Below are positions 46,179-58,100 of a DNA stretch of 64,000 nt, piece after piece. Position 1 is the first letter of the stretch, and every line of letters begins with the position of its first letter. The stretch lies in contig NC_050474.1 of assembly GCF_013373865.1 (NCBI RefSeq), positions 12,835,045 to 12,899,044 of the forward strand, given 5' to 3'. Made by a program: the position numbers and the translations under genes. The notes under the pieces were generated by a model. It was given only the letters and a program-made list of their open reading frames with translations. It did no database searches and was not told the DNA's origin. The DNA is from Monomorium pharaonis. Lineage: Eukaryota; Arthropoda; Insecta; Hymenoptera; Formicidae.

Positions 46179-46967
46179 TAACTTATATTTTTATAAATAA
46201 ATATGAATATAAAGTATTACAATTTTTTACTGATTTTCACATATGCGAAATAGTATGTGAAATATGAAAAGATCTAGTTTTGCTCTGTTCATAAAAAAAT
46301 AAAAGATAGATGTCATTTTTTATAATTTTTAAGTATTGTTAATATGCCAAATTGTTTGTATAAGTGCAATGTTGTCTTAATCTCCATTTTCATTGTGTTC
46401 TGATGTTTCAATCTGTGCCTCAGAGGTTTTATTTATACGCTTTTGTGACTCTTTCATTACATAGATTCACTTCCTCCTTACACTTGATTTACGCTACAAA
46501 TTAGTGAAGTTTCCCAACCATAATTTAAATATTTTGAAAAATATTACTCGGAACAACTTTTTAAATGTGAAATAATTATTACAGAAACATAAAATAAGTG
46601 TTACGTAAATATTATTTTAAACAATTTATTAAAATGTTAAATTATTAAATAAATATTAATTAAATATTATGTAAATATTTTCTCTAAATCTTTATTTTAA
46701 ATATTTAATTATTGTAACATAAATATTAAATCAATATTAAATAAACATTTTTAAAATGTTTTTTTAAATATTTTTTTAAAGATTTAAATAAATATTACAT
46801 AAATATTAAATAAATGTTATGTAAATATTATTTTAAACGTTTCATAAAATGTTAAATTAATATTAATTAAATATTATATAAATATTTGCTCTAAATCACA
46901 TTATTTTAAATAATTACTTATTAAAATATAAATATTAAATTAATATTAAATTAATATTCTTTAAATA

Positions 46968-47227
46968 TGTCGGTTGAGAGGCTTTGCAGAGATCCGTGAG
47001 CCGGGCCTCCTCCCTTCTTTGTGAAACCGTAGCGCTGTGCGTACGGTGGCGCGCCTGCGGTACACGTGGGGACCGACCGGCAGTAGCAGCGTAGCAGCGT
47101 GATATCGCGTAGCGGTGTGTGCATGCGTGTGTGTATATACAGTCTGTGATACAGAATAAAGAGTTATTAAGCATTTAACAATCCGAGTGTTTATTCCCGA
47201 CCGTTCCTTAGAGACAATAGTCCTACA
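46968..47227 (+). repeat. Copia 5' LTR
   Basis: Starts TGTCGGTTGAGAGGC, ends GTCCTACA. Contains GTGTGTATATACAG (TATA-like) and AATAAAGAG (polyadenylation signal). Confidence 0.95.
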
Positions 47228-47241
47228 GGTTACGGGCCCAG
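47228..47241 (+). promoter_or_regulatory. Copia primer-binding site (tRNA-iMet anticodon-arm type)
   Basis: GGTTACGGGCCCAG directly follows the LTR. It differs by one base from GGTTATGGGCCCAG, the complement of the anticodon arm of initiator tRNA-Met, which primes Drosophila copia. An internal rather than 3'-end primer is therefore likely. Confidence 0.75.
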
Positions 47242-48128
47242 GGCACGTATCTACTGCGTGGAAAAGTGCGACGGGATAGCACCGGATAAAGTTTAGTGCA
47301 TATTAGAGGAGGCCTAAGAGAATTCTAGAAGGTAAGTACACAAGATCTCTGTTCTGACGAGAATTGAGAACGGTACTAAAAAAATTAGAAAATTCTAGAA
47401 GATTAGAGATATAAGAGGACTATGCCAAAGAGTTAGAGATTTTATTAACAATGGTTTAGTCATAGAAAGAAGAAATAAATGCTGACCGCGAATGAAAAGA
47501 CGAGAAGCGGCATATATGCGGCGTGTCTATGCGAATCGAGTGTAAACAAAGACATTTGCTGTCTTTCTCTCGATGCTGGGACCACGTGCGTGTGTCGCGG
47601 TGCTGAGTCAAGCTACCCGGCGCGTTAGACACTTGAAACTCGAGTTAAAGTTACAGTGTGGATTTGTGTAATTGAAAAAAAACTATAACCAACTTTAAAG
47701 AGATTAGATGAATACAAAGAGATTAGATGAATACAAAGAGATTAGATGAGTATAAAGATGCTAGACAAAACTAAATCAAAGTCGATGTGCACCGGGTCAG
47801 AAATCGAGTGTAACTTGCTGTGCGGCTCGATTGCTGAGGGAGGCCAGGCAAATCTGTATGTGTCCCATGCGTGTGCGTGATCAACCCAAGTCCCATAGAT
47901 CTTTTCAGCGGTGCTGGAGGTCACGTATCGGAGAGTGGTGTGCACGTATGGATGGCACTTCAGAGGCGCGTAGTTTCCCGCTTTCAGTCTATATTGAATT
48001 GCCGTGCGTTCTCTATAGTCTCGAAGGTACAAGAAAATTTCTTCCTGCGTTAAGAATATTAGAAGAGAATCGTCTTATATCTATCATTGTATATTGAAAA
48101 CAACAATACAATTTAAATCCCGGTCCAG

Positions 48129-49857
48129 ATGTCGCAAGAAGATAAAGAGGACGTCATATCACTAGAGGATGAAGATGTTCAGCGTCAACTAGTTGACTAT
48201 GAAAGCGACGACGAACATAAAAAGACGATAGTGGAAACTAGAGAAAAAGAGACTGAATCTTGAGAGACTAGAAAAAAAGGTATGAGTATAAATATTTAAT
48301 CAAAAGAATACAGCACGTTTCACATAATTAAAGATAAGAGGTTGAGAACAATTGAGAGATTAAGAGTTAGAAGTATTTATATATGTGTAAGCGTGTAAAC
48401 AAAATGTATACTTATTTAAGCTTTTTTTTAATTTAGAAGAGACAAAAATAGAGAATAAAACTAGAGGAACCATACCAAAGAAGCCACGAATACTAGAGAA
48501 TATTATCATACAAGAAGACTGTCCGATCTTGCCAATTGGAAGCAAGATCTTGTATGAAAAACAGGAGAAGTTAATCGCCAAAAATGATTTAGTGGCTGAG
48601 AAACTGCAGGCATCGCTCAGCATGATAGAGAAGATCATGGAGGGAGCGAATAAAATGATGGAGAAGATGGTTAGAGTGTCGGAGGTCAACCTAGAGGAAC
48701 AAAGAATTAAACTTAGATGCTTAGAGATAAATAAAAATAACACACAAAGTTTAGAGAATTTAAAGGAAAGCCATGTTCAAAAATTAAGAGAATTAGAGTT
48801 AAAAAAATAAGAGAAAATTAGAGGAAATGATTCATGGATCTGAGAATAGAGAAAGAGAAGTAGCCAATGTTAAGAATTTAGAAGTAATTAAGAGTGTAAT
48901 TAAAGGCGAACTGAACGATCAAAAGGTAAATATTAAACGAGAATATAGGCTGACGCAAAAATCCAACTTTGATCTTTAGTTAGATTATTTGAGATCGGAA
49001 CTAATGAGTAACGATTTGTTAGATGTTATAGATATTAAAGTAAAGAGTCCGGAAAATCTCACAGAATCAAAGATAATTATAAAAAATAATCTTGTTAAGG
49101 ACATAATAATCAATCATTTAGAAGAAATTTTGAAGAGGCTAAGAAGTTATAAAAAGGGTAAGACAAATGTTACTCATACATCCGTAAGAGCTCGTTTGTA
49201 TCAGATGAAAATGAGAAAAGATGAAAAAGTAAGTGATTTTTGCGAACGCTTTGATTCTGTTATTAGAGAGTATGAGATATGTGAAGATGCAGTGCCTCTC
49301 ACTGAACAAGAGATCAGATCATCATTCTATCAGGCAGTTTTTTCTATTATACCTGAATTAAGAGGTGTTGATTTGATTAGAAGACAAACAAACCTGAGAG
49401 AAATGAATGTTAATGAGATAAAATCATTCATGATGTAGTTAGAGGCAGAAAAGAGGTCCGAATTAAAAGAGGAGCCAAGAGTCCAAAGAATCACTAGCGG
49501 AACCAAGAATAAACCTGAAAGGTGCTATCGTTGCAATAAAGATGGACATTGGGCGAAAGACTGTCCACTAATAGAGACCGACGCGTGGTTCTGCTACTAT
49601 TGCCAGAAGATCAAAAACCACAAAGGGGATGACTGCCCGCACGTTAAAACTCAGACCATGGAAAAATTTAGAGGAAAAAGGTATAAAAACAAAATGTCTT
49701 TTATTGAAAGAAAAAATAAGATTAAATTTGAACAAAAGGGCTTTCAGAGAAATGTTAGAAGTAAATCGTTTAAAACGGAAAGTAAAGAGGACAAAAAGCC
49801 AAAGAAAACAACGAAAGTAACAGCTAAAGAAGAATCAGGTAAGAATAGGTTTTCAAA
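48129..49857 (+). pseudogene. gag: Copia gag, with probable intron; broken
   Basis: The start is ATG at 48,129 (MSQEDKEDVISLEDEDVQ). Exon 1 is acidic. A probable intron (48,280-48,436) joins it in phase 1 to EETKIENKTRGTIPKKPRIL. A long coiled-coil-like helix follows (KLQASLSMIEKIMEGANKM). The gag core (RARLYQMKMRKDEKVSDFCE) lies near 49,190-49,250. Zinc knuckles are CYRCNKDGHWAKDC (49,522-49,563) and a variant CYYCQKIKNHKGDDC. Defects are a TGA at 48,261, a frameshift in an A-run near 48,805, a TAG near 48,977 and a TAG at 49,436. Gag forms the particle that packages the element RNA. The frame continues into pol without a separate start. Confidence 0.8.
48280..48436 (+). other. Probable spliceosomal intron in Copia gag (157 bp)
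   Basis: The donor is GTATGAGT after AAAAG. The acceptor is preceded by a T-rich tract, TTTTTTTTAATTTAG. Removal restores the reading frame across the junction (G plus AA gives a Glu codon). Unspliced, the 157 bp shifts the frame. Confidence 0.6.
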
Positions 49858-51703
49858 GTGTCTAGATGATTCTAAAGAGCTAATTAACTTCATTGCCGAT
49901 TCGGGAGCAACCGATCATATTGTAAATAAGAGTATAATTCTTTCAAATTTTGAGAAATGTAAAAATAGAGTCATTAAATGTGCAAACAAAAATGAACTTG
50001 CTGACTTAATAATAGATGGCAAAGAAAATCTTATGTTGCATGTAAATGAAAAAGAAGGAAAAGTCATTAAATTAACTAATGTAATTACAACAAAGGATGT
50101 GTCCGAAAACTTATTGTTTTTAAGAAGGTTAGCAGACGCAGGGTTTAGTATTTATTTAGATAGAGTACTTAAAGTTTGTAATAAAACAACCAATAGAATA
50201 GTATTTGAAGGAATTTATAAGAAACCTAATTGGACAATACAATTTAGAACAAAGAGAAACAAAATACAGATAAATGACGATAATGAATACGCTGTGTACC
50301 GTTGTAAGGCTAGAATAGTTTCACACAATGAGCATTCCGAACAATCGCAAGCAGACATTCAAAATAAAGAGATATCCCATCCGGAGGGAGAGTTTAGAGA
50401 AAATAAAAATGTTGGTCATGCGATTGGGAGGAAGAATGATAAGAAGCTCATAGATGTGAACGAGAGACTAGAGTGTGAACATAATACAGATCTCAGTCAA
50501 ACTCTTAAACTAGAGGATATAGAGTCACTACAAGAGTTAGAGGAAATAATTGAGAGTCCAATAGTAGAGAAACCAAAGAGATTAGAGAAAATTAGTGAAG
50601 CTTTGCTATGGCACGCTAGATTGGGTCATGCTTCATTAAATTACCTTAAAAGGCTACAAAAAGTAGAAAAGAGCTTTAAAAAAATAGAATTTGACGATTC
50701 TCTATTAGAGTGTAAGGTCTGTATTATAGCAAAGATGGAAAAATTGCCTTTTAGAGAAACAAGGCAGAGAGCTCAAAAACCACTTCAAGTGATACACACG
50801 GGCATTATGGGTCCAATAAAGCCTGCATCTTATCCAGGACATAAGAGGTTCATAATTATATTTATAGACGATTATTCAAGATTAGCTAGAGCATACTCAT
50901 TAAAAACAAAAGACGAATCTGGAGAGGTTTTAGAGAAATATCTAGTATCTACTAGAAATATGTTGGCAAAAGAGGAAAAGGTGTGTTATGTCATGTTAGA
51001 CCAAGGTAAAGAGTTCATTGGAGGTAAGTTTAAAAACATACTTGAAAGAGAAAAGATAGAAGCTATCTTCTCACCACCATACACGCCCGAACATAATGGA
51101 GTTGCAGAGCGATTTAACAAAACGCTACAAGAAAAAATACGAACATATATGTTCGATTCGGGATTACCTAAGAGTATGTGGGAGTTTGCAGATGAAGCTG
51201 CTGTACATGTGTACAACAGATCTCCACACAAAACGTTAGAGTATGAAGTCCCGTTAAAGAAGTTTACACCAAAAATGAAATGTTACTATGAACAAATAAA
51301 GAGATTTAGATGCATTGAATACGCAAGAGTACCGAAACCTAGTTTAAAGTTTGACAATAAAGCAATTAGAGGCGTACTAGTGGGATACACCAATACCGGT
51401 TATCTACTATGGCATCCCAGTACAAGAAAATCTATAGAGTCACGACATATCCGATTCAACAAGAAACTTGTATACAAGAAGGTATATAAACTCAGTCAAG
51501 TAGACGATGACAAGAATTGGATGAAAGAGTTTAGAGAAGAAGATGATAAGGAGGAAACAGAGCAAAGCAATCTAGAACCCAAGAAAAGAGAAAAACCTAA
51601 AAAACAGGCAAAACATTTAAATGATCAAAAACAAGAGGCCGCACAGAGGCAGGAGGACGCTCCAATGACTAGAAGTAAAACTAAGAGGAAATTAGAGTCT
51701 TAA
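49858..51703 (+). pseudogene. pol: Copia protease and integrase
   Basis: The frame runs open for 681 codons from 49,658. The aspartic protease motif is FIADSGATDHIV (about 49,890-49,925). The pre-integrase zinc region is LLWHARLGHASLNYL...CKVC (about 50,607-50,730). The integrase core follows. The first catalytic position, normally Asp in HTDxxGP, reads IHTGIMGP, so it is Gly. The second Asp (MLDQGKEF, about 50,995) and the Glu (YTPEHNGVAERFNKTL, about 51,080) are present. A C-terminal chromatin-facing region with GVLVGYTNTGYLLWHP, then a Lys/Glu-rich linker, ends at a TAA at 51,701. The frame then continues into RT, so this stop is a defect. Without the first Asp this integrase should not join DNA. 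Confidence 0.88.
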
Positions 51704-53504
51704 GATGAAAGTGAAACTAGTCATGTGCAAAGACTAATAGAAGATACAAGCTTTGCTAAATATGTAAAAATGACAAGTGACTGTCAAATTTTAAATGAAA
51801 CGCGAAAACTAGAAGATGAAATGTCAGTGTCTTTTAGTATCACTGCATGGAGATCCCATTTCTTATGAAGAGGGAATGAAGAGCAAACATAGAGAAAATT
51901 GGAGAGTAGCCATAAATGAAGAGCTGGAATCTATGAATGTCAATCAGGTATGGAGACTTGTTGACAGATCAACAGAAACGTTGGGTAAAAGTAGAGTTAA
52001 TATAATAGATTCAAAATGGGTCTTTAAGAGGAAATTAGAGATGAATGGATCAATTAGATACAAAGCGAGATTGGTAACTAGAGGCTTTAGAGACAAAAAT
52101 GTATATGATCTCAAAGAAACATATGCTCCAGTTTCAAGGCTATCACTGGTTAGATCTATTTTGGCAATAATAAACAGGTATGGTTTATATGCCTGTCAAT
52201 TAGATGTTAAGACCGCATTTTTTAATCGAACTTTAGAGGAAAAGATATACATGGAAATCCCGGAGGGACTAGAAGTAAATGCACAAACTAAGAGGACAAA
52301 AGTGTGCAAACTAAAGAAAGCTCTGTATGGTCTAAAGATAAGCCCAAAGAAATGGAACAAGAGATTTTCAGAGGAAGCTCAAAAACTCGGTCTGGAAAAT
52401 GACTTACATGAACCATGTTTGTTCACCTGGAAAAAGAATGGCAAAATGGCTGTCATACTGCTTTATGTGGATGATATGCTAGTTGTCAGCAATGACATGG
52501 GAAAACTAGATGAAATTAAGAACAGATTGAGTGGAGTCTTTGAGATGAAAGATCTCGGGGAGCCCAAACAGTTTCTGGGAATGGCAATAGAGAGAAATAA
52601 AGAGGAAAAATATATTGTCATGCACCAGACATTTTACACGAAAAATGTATTAGAAAGGTTTAACATGAAAGATTGTAAACCTCATGATACACCCATGATC
52701 ACTAGACGGGCGAGCAATAAAAATAAGAAGAATAAGTTAGAAGAAGCTAAAGATGAAACCAGAGTAAGAAAGACAAAGAAAGTGCCCTACACAGAAGCTA
52801 TTGGAAGCTTAATGTATTTGACAAATGCTACAAGACCTGACATAGCATTCACAGTAAATTATCTAGCAAGAAAACAACTAGAGCCTATTGAAGAAGATTG
52901 GCTAGATGTAAAAAGAGTTTTCAGGTACTTAAGAGGAACTGCAAATAGAGGATTGAAGCTAAGAGGTAAAATGGATAAATTAGAGGCATTAACGGATGCT
53001 AGCTTTAAAGATTACATGGATTCTACATCTACTGGAGGTTATATAATTAAATTATTTGGAGATGTAATAGCTTGGAGAAGTCATAAACAGACTTATGTTA
53101 CACTCTCTACTTGCCAAGCCGAATATCTGGTTATGAGTGATGCCTGTCAAGAGTTAATTTTGCTGGATAAGTCAATTAGACATGTTGTTGGAATGACGTT
53201 CTTTCCGATAACAATCCGGTGTGATAATCAATCTACAGGAGATTGCACCAAAAGAGATGGAAGTCACAAGCTTAAGACGTTTGACGAAAGTTTAGAAGAA
53301 ATAGAGAAAACTTTAAGAGAAAGAGAAATCTCTGGAAACAGAAAGCATATGGCAGACACTCATGGAGACTTTGTAAAACAATGTGTTGATTAAAGGAAAA
53401 TTAGAGTCCAATGGATAGAGACAAGAGAAAATCTGGCTGACATCATGACAAAACCTTTACCCTTGAAAGCCTTTAGATATTTAAGAGATAAAATTATGAA
53501 TTAA
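51704..53504 (+). pseudogene. pol: Copia reverse transcriptase and RNase H
   Basis: After a frameshift near 51,830 the RT begins around ISYEEGMKSKHRENW. It shows the Copia hallmarks: KWVFKRKLEMNGS, YKARLVTRGF, YAPVSRLS, the first catalytic Asp in QLDVKTAFFN, LKKALYGLK, and YVDDMLVV (about 52,466), all intact. The conserved IGSLMYLTNATRPDIAF follows. RNase H has the acidic residues in LTDASFKDYMDS, TCQAEYLVMSD and CDNQST. A TAA at 53,391 interrupts the last block, which continues RKIRVQWIETRENLADIMTK to the final stop at 53,502. RT and RNase H copy the RNA into cDNA inside the particle. The 525-codon open part (51,816-53,393) suggests fairly recent inactivation. Confidence 0.88.
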
Positions 53505-53611
53505 GAGATTAAGACAAATGAATCCTTAAACAAATGTTAAATTTCATTTGTTTAGGTAAGAAGGAGGATTAGAGAAATCTAGAGAGAAGTATCGCAGCCA
53601 GCACACGAACC

Positions 53612-53626
53612 GGCAAAGGGAGGGAG
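53612..53626 (+). promoter_or_regulatory. Copia polypurine tract
   Basis: GGCAAAGGGAGGGAG lies immediately before the 3' LTR, the position where plus-strand synthesis is primed. Confidence 0.8.
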
Positions 53627-53902
53627 TGTCGGTTGAGAGGCTTTGCAGAGGTCCGTGAGTCGGGCCTCCTCCCCTCTTTGTGAAACCGTAGTGCTGTGCG
53701 TACGATGGCGCGCCTACGCGGTGCGGGGTACACGTGGGGACCGACCGTGCCGGCAGTAGCAGCGTAGCAGCGTGATATCGCGTAGTGGTGTGTGCATGCG
53801 TGTGTGTATATATACAGTCTGTGATACAGAATAAAGAGTTATTAAGCATTTAACAATCCGAGTGTTCATTCCCGACCGTTCCTTAGAGACAATAGTCCTA
53901 CA
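53627..53902 (+). repeat. Copia 3' LTR
   Basis: Starts TGTCGGTTGAGAGGC, ends GTCCTACA. It matches the 5' LTR with a few substitutions and an extra GCGGTGCGGG-like segment. Confidence 0.95.
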
Positions 53903-53996
53903 AAATATTGTTTTAAATACCTTTTTAAATTTAAAATAAATTTTGAATAAACATTAAACAAATGTTACATAAATAATTTTCTTAAACTATTATTTT

Positions 53997-55113
53997 TAAT
54001 AATTAGATTAGATTAGATAGATTTTATTGTATTCCTTCAGGAGTTACAAGGCGCTTTTGACACGGAGCGTTCCCGAACCGTTTACATTTGTATCATAACC
54101 CCAAACTCCGACTCGACCTGGCCATCAGCGATCATTACATTCTTTAGCCTCCCTATCCCTTCTCGCACGCCCCCTTCCTCGTTCACCCCCCTCTCCTGCA
54201 GCCCTTCATCCTCTGCCCTTTCATCTCCCAGACCTCCTCTCCATCTCCTCCCCCTCGCGGTCCTCTCTCTTCTCTTCTCTCGGATCATCAGCCATCTTCT
54301 TGTCATCGCTCTTATATCCTCTCCCTCCTTCTCCGACCTACCCGCCCCGTATTCCTCCTCCTGTTCCTCCGTCCGTTTCCGATCAGCCTGCTGTACCTTT
54401 TTCTCCGTCTCCGGCGCCCCCTCTGCTCCCTCTCTTGTCCCTCGTCCATTTTTTGTTTCATCCCGCTTCTCTCTCCACCCTCAGTTCCCTGTTTGTCACC
54501 ATCACCTTTTTTTCCCCTTTTTCTTCTTGGCCACCCCCATGATTCTTCACCCTGTTTCTTCTTCATTCCTCTTTGGCGTCCTCTTCTTCCCTTTGTGTTC
54601 TTCCGTTCTCATCTTCCTGCCTTTCTCCCTTCTTCCATCGCTTTCCTCCCCTCTCTCCCCTTGCTCTTCTCAGATCATCAGCCATCCCCTTTCATCGCTA
54701 TTATATCCTCTCCTTTCTTCTTCTCCGACCTGCCATTCCCGTACTTCTTCTCCTGCTCCTCCGCTTGTTTCCATTCAGCCTCCTTTACCTCTCTCTCCGT
54801 CTCCAGGGTCTCCTCCGCTCCTTCTCTTCTTCCTCCTCCGTCTCTTCTGGTCTTCTCCATCCTTCTTCCTCTCACCAAATCTGTCGTCTCCTCCGCCATC
54901 TCTCCCAGTCTTCCCAGTTCTCTCCTTATCTTCTTCTGCTCCTCCGCTACCTCACTTAGGCTCTTTCCGTTCTTCTTTTATCTACTTCCATTCCTCTTCT
55001 CACTTTATACTTTTCTCGTTTCCTTCTAACTATTCATTTCTCTCCACCATTACTTTCTCACTTAATTGCTGCCTTTATTATTGCCTTCGCCGGCGGACCA
55101 CGCGTTCACGCAA
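53997..55113 (-). pseudogene. LINE-like remnant with charged coiled-coil ORF1 (minus strand)
   Basis: The plus strand is strongly pyrimidine-rich. Its complement has a series of Lys/Glu/Arg-rich frames (ETLETEREVKEAEWKQAEEQ, RGRRWRGGLGDERAED) in shifting registers, as in coiled-coil ORF1 proteins of non-LTR retrotransposons. On the minus strand the sequence ends CAATAAAATCTATC followed by TAATC repeats (54,001-54,024), like the 3' tails of such elements. A phrase GATCATCAGCCAT recurs at about 54,284 and 54,673, so ~390 bp is duplicated. Pyrimidine-rich counterparts lie at 58,988-59,283 and 60,643-60,830, on the far sides of two insertions. No RT domain is present. The plus-strand frames of Ser/Pro/Leu are shadows. 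The assignment is tentative. Confidence 0.35.
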
Positions 55114-58100
55114 CGGCAGAAATGGTGTCCCGCGACGTTCAGCGCGCGGCGATCACCCACACACGCGAAGCGCCGTACGTGTTACTGGGCGCGCGGAGTA
55201 GCTGGGGAGATGGGAGAGGAGCGAAAAAAGTGGGGATCGCGCCGGTGTTGCATCCTTCATCAACGTCACACGTTGAAGAAGGATAGAGCTAAGATGAGTG
55301 AGAAGACAATGTACCGACTCGATGGTGTCCCGTTTCACTCGCACTCGATACTAATATCGTCTCTCGCTCGCCAATACCCATGCGTCGTGCTTTCCTTTTT
55401 CTTTGAGAGGCGGCTATCCGAGTGCACGAAGCGTCGACATTTATTCTATTAGCATGTCATTCATTACTTTATATTATGTAGAGTGATAAAATTTAATTTA
55501 AAAAAACACAAATTTTTATTGAAATACTAATTATGTTATACATAGAAAGAAAAAAATTCACGTTTATCCCAATTAATTATTGATTCACTTATGATTGCGT
55601 AATAATGCTTCTTTTTCATCCCGTAACCAATTTTTTTGTGAAATTATAACCATCGTTACGGATAATTTTCAAACTCACTATGAGAGTTTCTCATCCATTT
55701 ACAAATTTACAGTATAAGATTAATTTCTTGTATTGTAAGTAAGCTTGCAAAATTGAATTTACAATTAAATGTAAGTGTATAAAAATAGTGATAGTGATAA
55801 AAGATTATAAAGTTTTAAACTTTATAACTATCATTAGTCTTTTGTTTAAATTAAAATATATATTTTGTTAATGTTGCAAGGAAAAGGAACAGGCAACAAA
55901 CGATAATCAAATATTTAAAATATTGTCTAAATTTATTTAATTGAATTGATAAACATATATCGCATTATTTCTGTCATGTATTCTGGAATTAGTTTGATAA
56001 AATTGTCAGTTTTTGAATAGATATAACTGGGATTTGGTAAGTTTATGTATTTTTTAACTGAATCGAATAAATAGCATATAAAATTTAATTATGTTAAATG
56101 TTAGATGAACAAAAAATTAACTTACAATATATCAACATTAAATAAATCTAAATGTTAAAATAAAATTTTTATTATCTTTTAAAATTATTATTTACATATA
56201 ATTAAAGTTTCTAATTTAAAAAAAATTATTAAACAAAGCAGTTATCGTATGAGTTATTAAATAAATTTTAATAGTTTTTCATCTCAGCTTATGTGTCTCA
56301 CTCACACGGTGAACCATATGTATCGTTCTTTTTTCTTCTTTTGCTTGTTGTTTTGTTACTAGGAGACCGCATATTTCAAATGTTTGTTACTACTTTTGCT
56401 TATTAAATTATTTATCGTGGTGTCATAGCACTGAACGGACGTAATTCTGCAATTGTGATAACGATGCCTAAAAATTTGTGTCCGGAGATGCGAGGTCGTA
56501 TTGTTGGGCAGTGGCAGACCGGAAGATCAGTAGCTGAAATTGCTGCTAAAATTTCGTGTTCTGTGAAAACTGTCCGACGATGAATACAGCGTTTTACAGA
56601 TGGCGGTGATCATGCTTTGCATGATCATTGTCGAAATAATCGTGCTCCCCGAAAGACTCAACCAGAAGAAGTTGAAGCTATCGTTGCCACAGTTGCTGAT
56701 CAACCCTTTGGCACCATCCAAGAGGTGAGCAACGCAACGAACGTCGAAGTATCCGATAGGACCGTCCGGCGACGTCTCAACGAAGCTGGATATCACTGTT
56801 ACCGTCCAACCCGCAAAATTATGCTGACTCCCTTTCATCGGGAGCAGCGCATCGCGTTTGCTTTGGAAAACCTGGTGACGAGCCATGAGGAATGGGAGGC
56901 AACGTTCTTTACGGATGAGAAATCCTTCGTATCGTCTGCCGACCGCATACCTCACGTATGGCGACCACAAGATCAACGGTTGCATCCGAACCATGTTGTG
57001 CCTCTTTACAGAAGTGAGAGGATTTCATGCTCATTGTGGGGCTGGATTAATGGCACTACAATCGGAGAGCTGGTGGAGACTCCTCCACGAATGACCTCTG
57101 CAGATTACATTCGCATACTGAAAGATGTTTTTCTTCCATCAGTACGCGCAATTTATTCTGTAGAGGACATGCCAGTTATTCGATTAGTGCAGGATAATTC
57201 TGGAGTCCACACTTCGCGTGAAACGCAGGCATAGTTTCGGAATCATCCGGAGATCAAGTTGGTTAACTGGCCTGCTCGTTCACCAGATCTAAATTTGATC
57301 GAAAATGTCTGGGCACAAATGGTTCGACGATGGGAACCAAGAAGGGAGAGGACGGTAGCAGCGTTAGTCAATCACGCAAAAGAAATCTGGGAAGAACTTC
57401 GGTTTCGACCAGACTTTCTTGCAAACTTGATTAATTCGATGCCTAATCGACTCAATCAAGTTATTGACCGGTCTGGATACTGGACGGATTATTGATGCTT
57501 CCGCAGCTAACACCACAATCGGTCCTTTTCAGGGCCAATAAAACTTTCACATCGCAAATAGAGACGGCTGTCTCACGTGCTAGAAAGCCGGCTGGTCGGC
57601 ATTTTCCGGCCAGTAGGCTGGTTAAAACATCGACGAGAGATTATTTACTAATAGTCTCTCGTCGGTAGTAAAAGTAACACGTTAATTGTAATTTCATTAC
57701 AAGTAACACAATTATGTTTTAATTTATTATTTGTATATTTTTATATTTAATTGTAACTTTAATTCTACAAATCTTATTAGTAACAAGAAATATTAATTTT
57801 ATATTGCAAATTTGGAAGCGCAAGAAAAACTATTAAAATTTGTTTAATAACTCATACGATAACTGTTTTGTTTAATAATGTTTTTTTTAATTAAAAACTT
57901 TAATTATATGTAAATAATAATTTTAAAAGATAATAAAAATTTTATTTTAACATTTAGATTCTTTTAATGTTGATATATTGTAAGTTAATTTTTTGTTCAT
58001 CTAACATTTAACATAATTAAACTTTATATGCTATTTATTCGATTCAGTTAAAAAATACATAAACTTACCAAATCCCAGTTATATCTGTTCAAAAACTGAC

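Larger units (their letters stand above)
45613..46967. other. AT-rich degenerate repeat around the 5S-bearing element
   Basis: Mostly AAATATTAAATAAATATT-like sequence on both sides of the 5S-bearing element. The Copia element inserted into it: the same type of sequence resumes at 53,903. No gene is seen. Confidence 0.5.
46968..53902 (+). mobile_element. Full-length Copia retrotransposon, 6.9 kb
   Basis: Two LTRs (46,968-47,227 and 53,627-53,902) enclose a gag-pol in the Copia order protease, integrase, RT, RNase H. A perfect duplication AAATA flanks it (46,963-46,967 and 53,903-53,907). A primer site abuts the 5' LTR, and a polypurine tract (GGCAAAGGGAGGGAG) abuts the 3' LTR. The LTRs differ by a few substitutions and a ~15 bp indel, so the insertion is not brand new. 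Confidence 0.95.

Noticed and set aside
54300..55201. Plus-strand Ser/Pro/Leu-rich frames up to 224 codons, with signal-peptide-like starts
   Set aside because: Shadow of the pyrimidine-rich strand; composition alone explains the open frames.
56527..56994. 155-codon minus-strand frame
   Set aside because: Lies exactly over the Tc1/mariner transposase and has no family features; antisense shadow.
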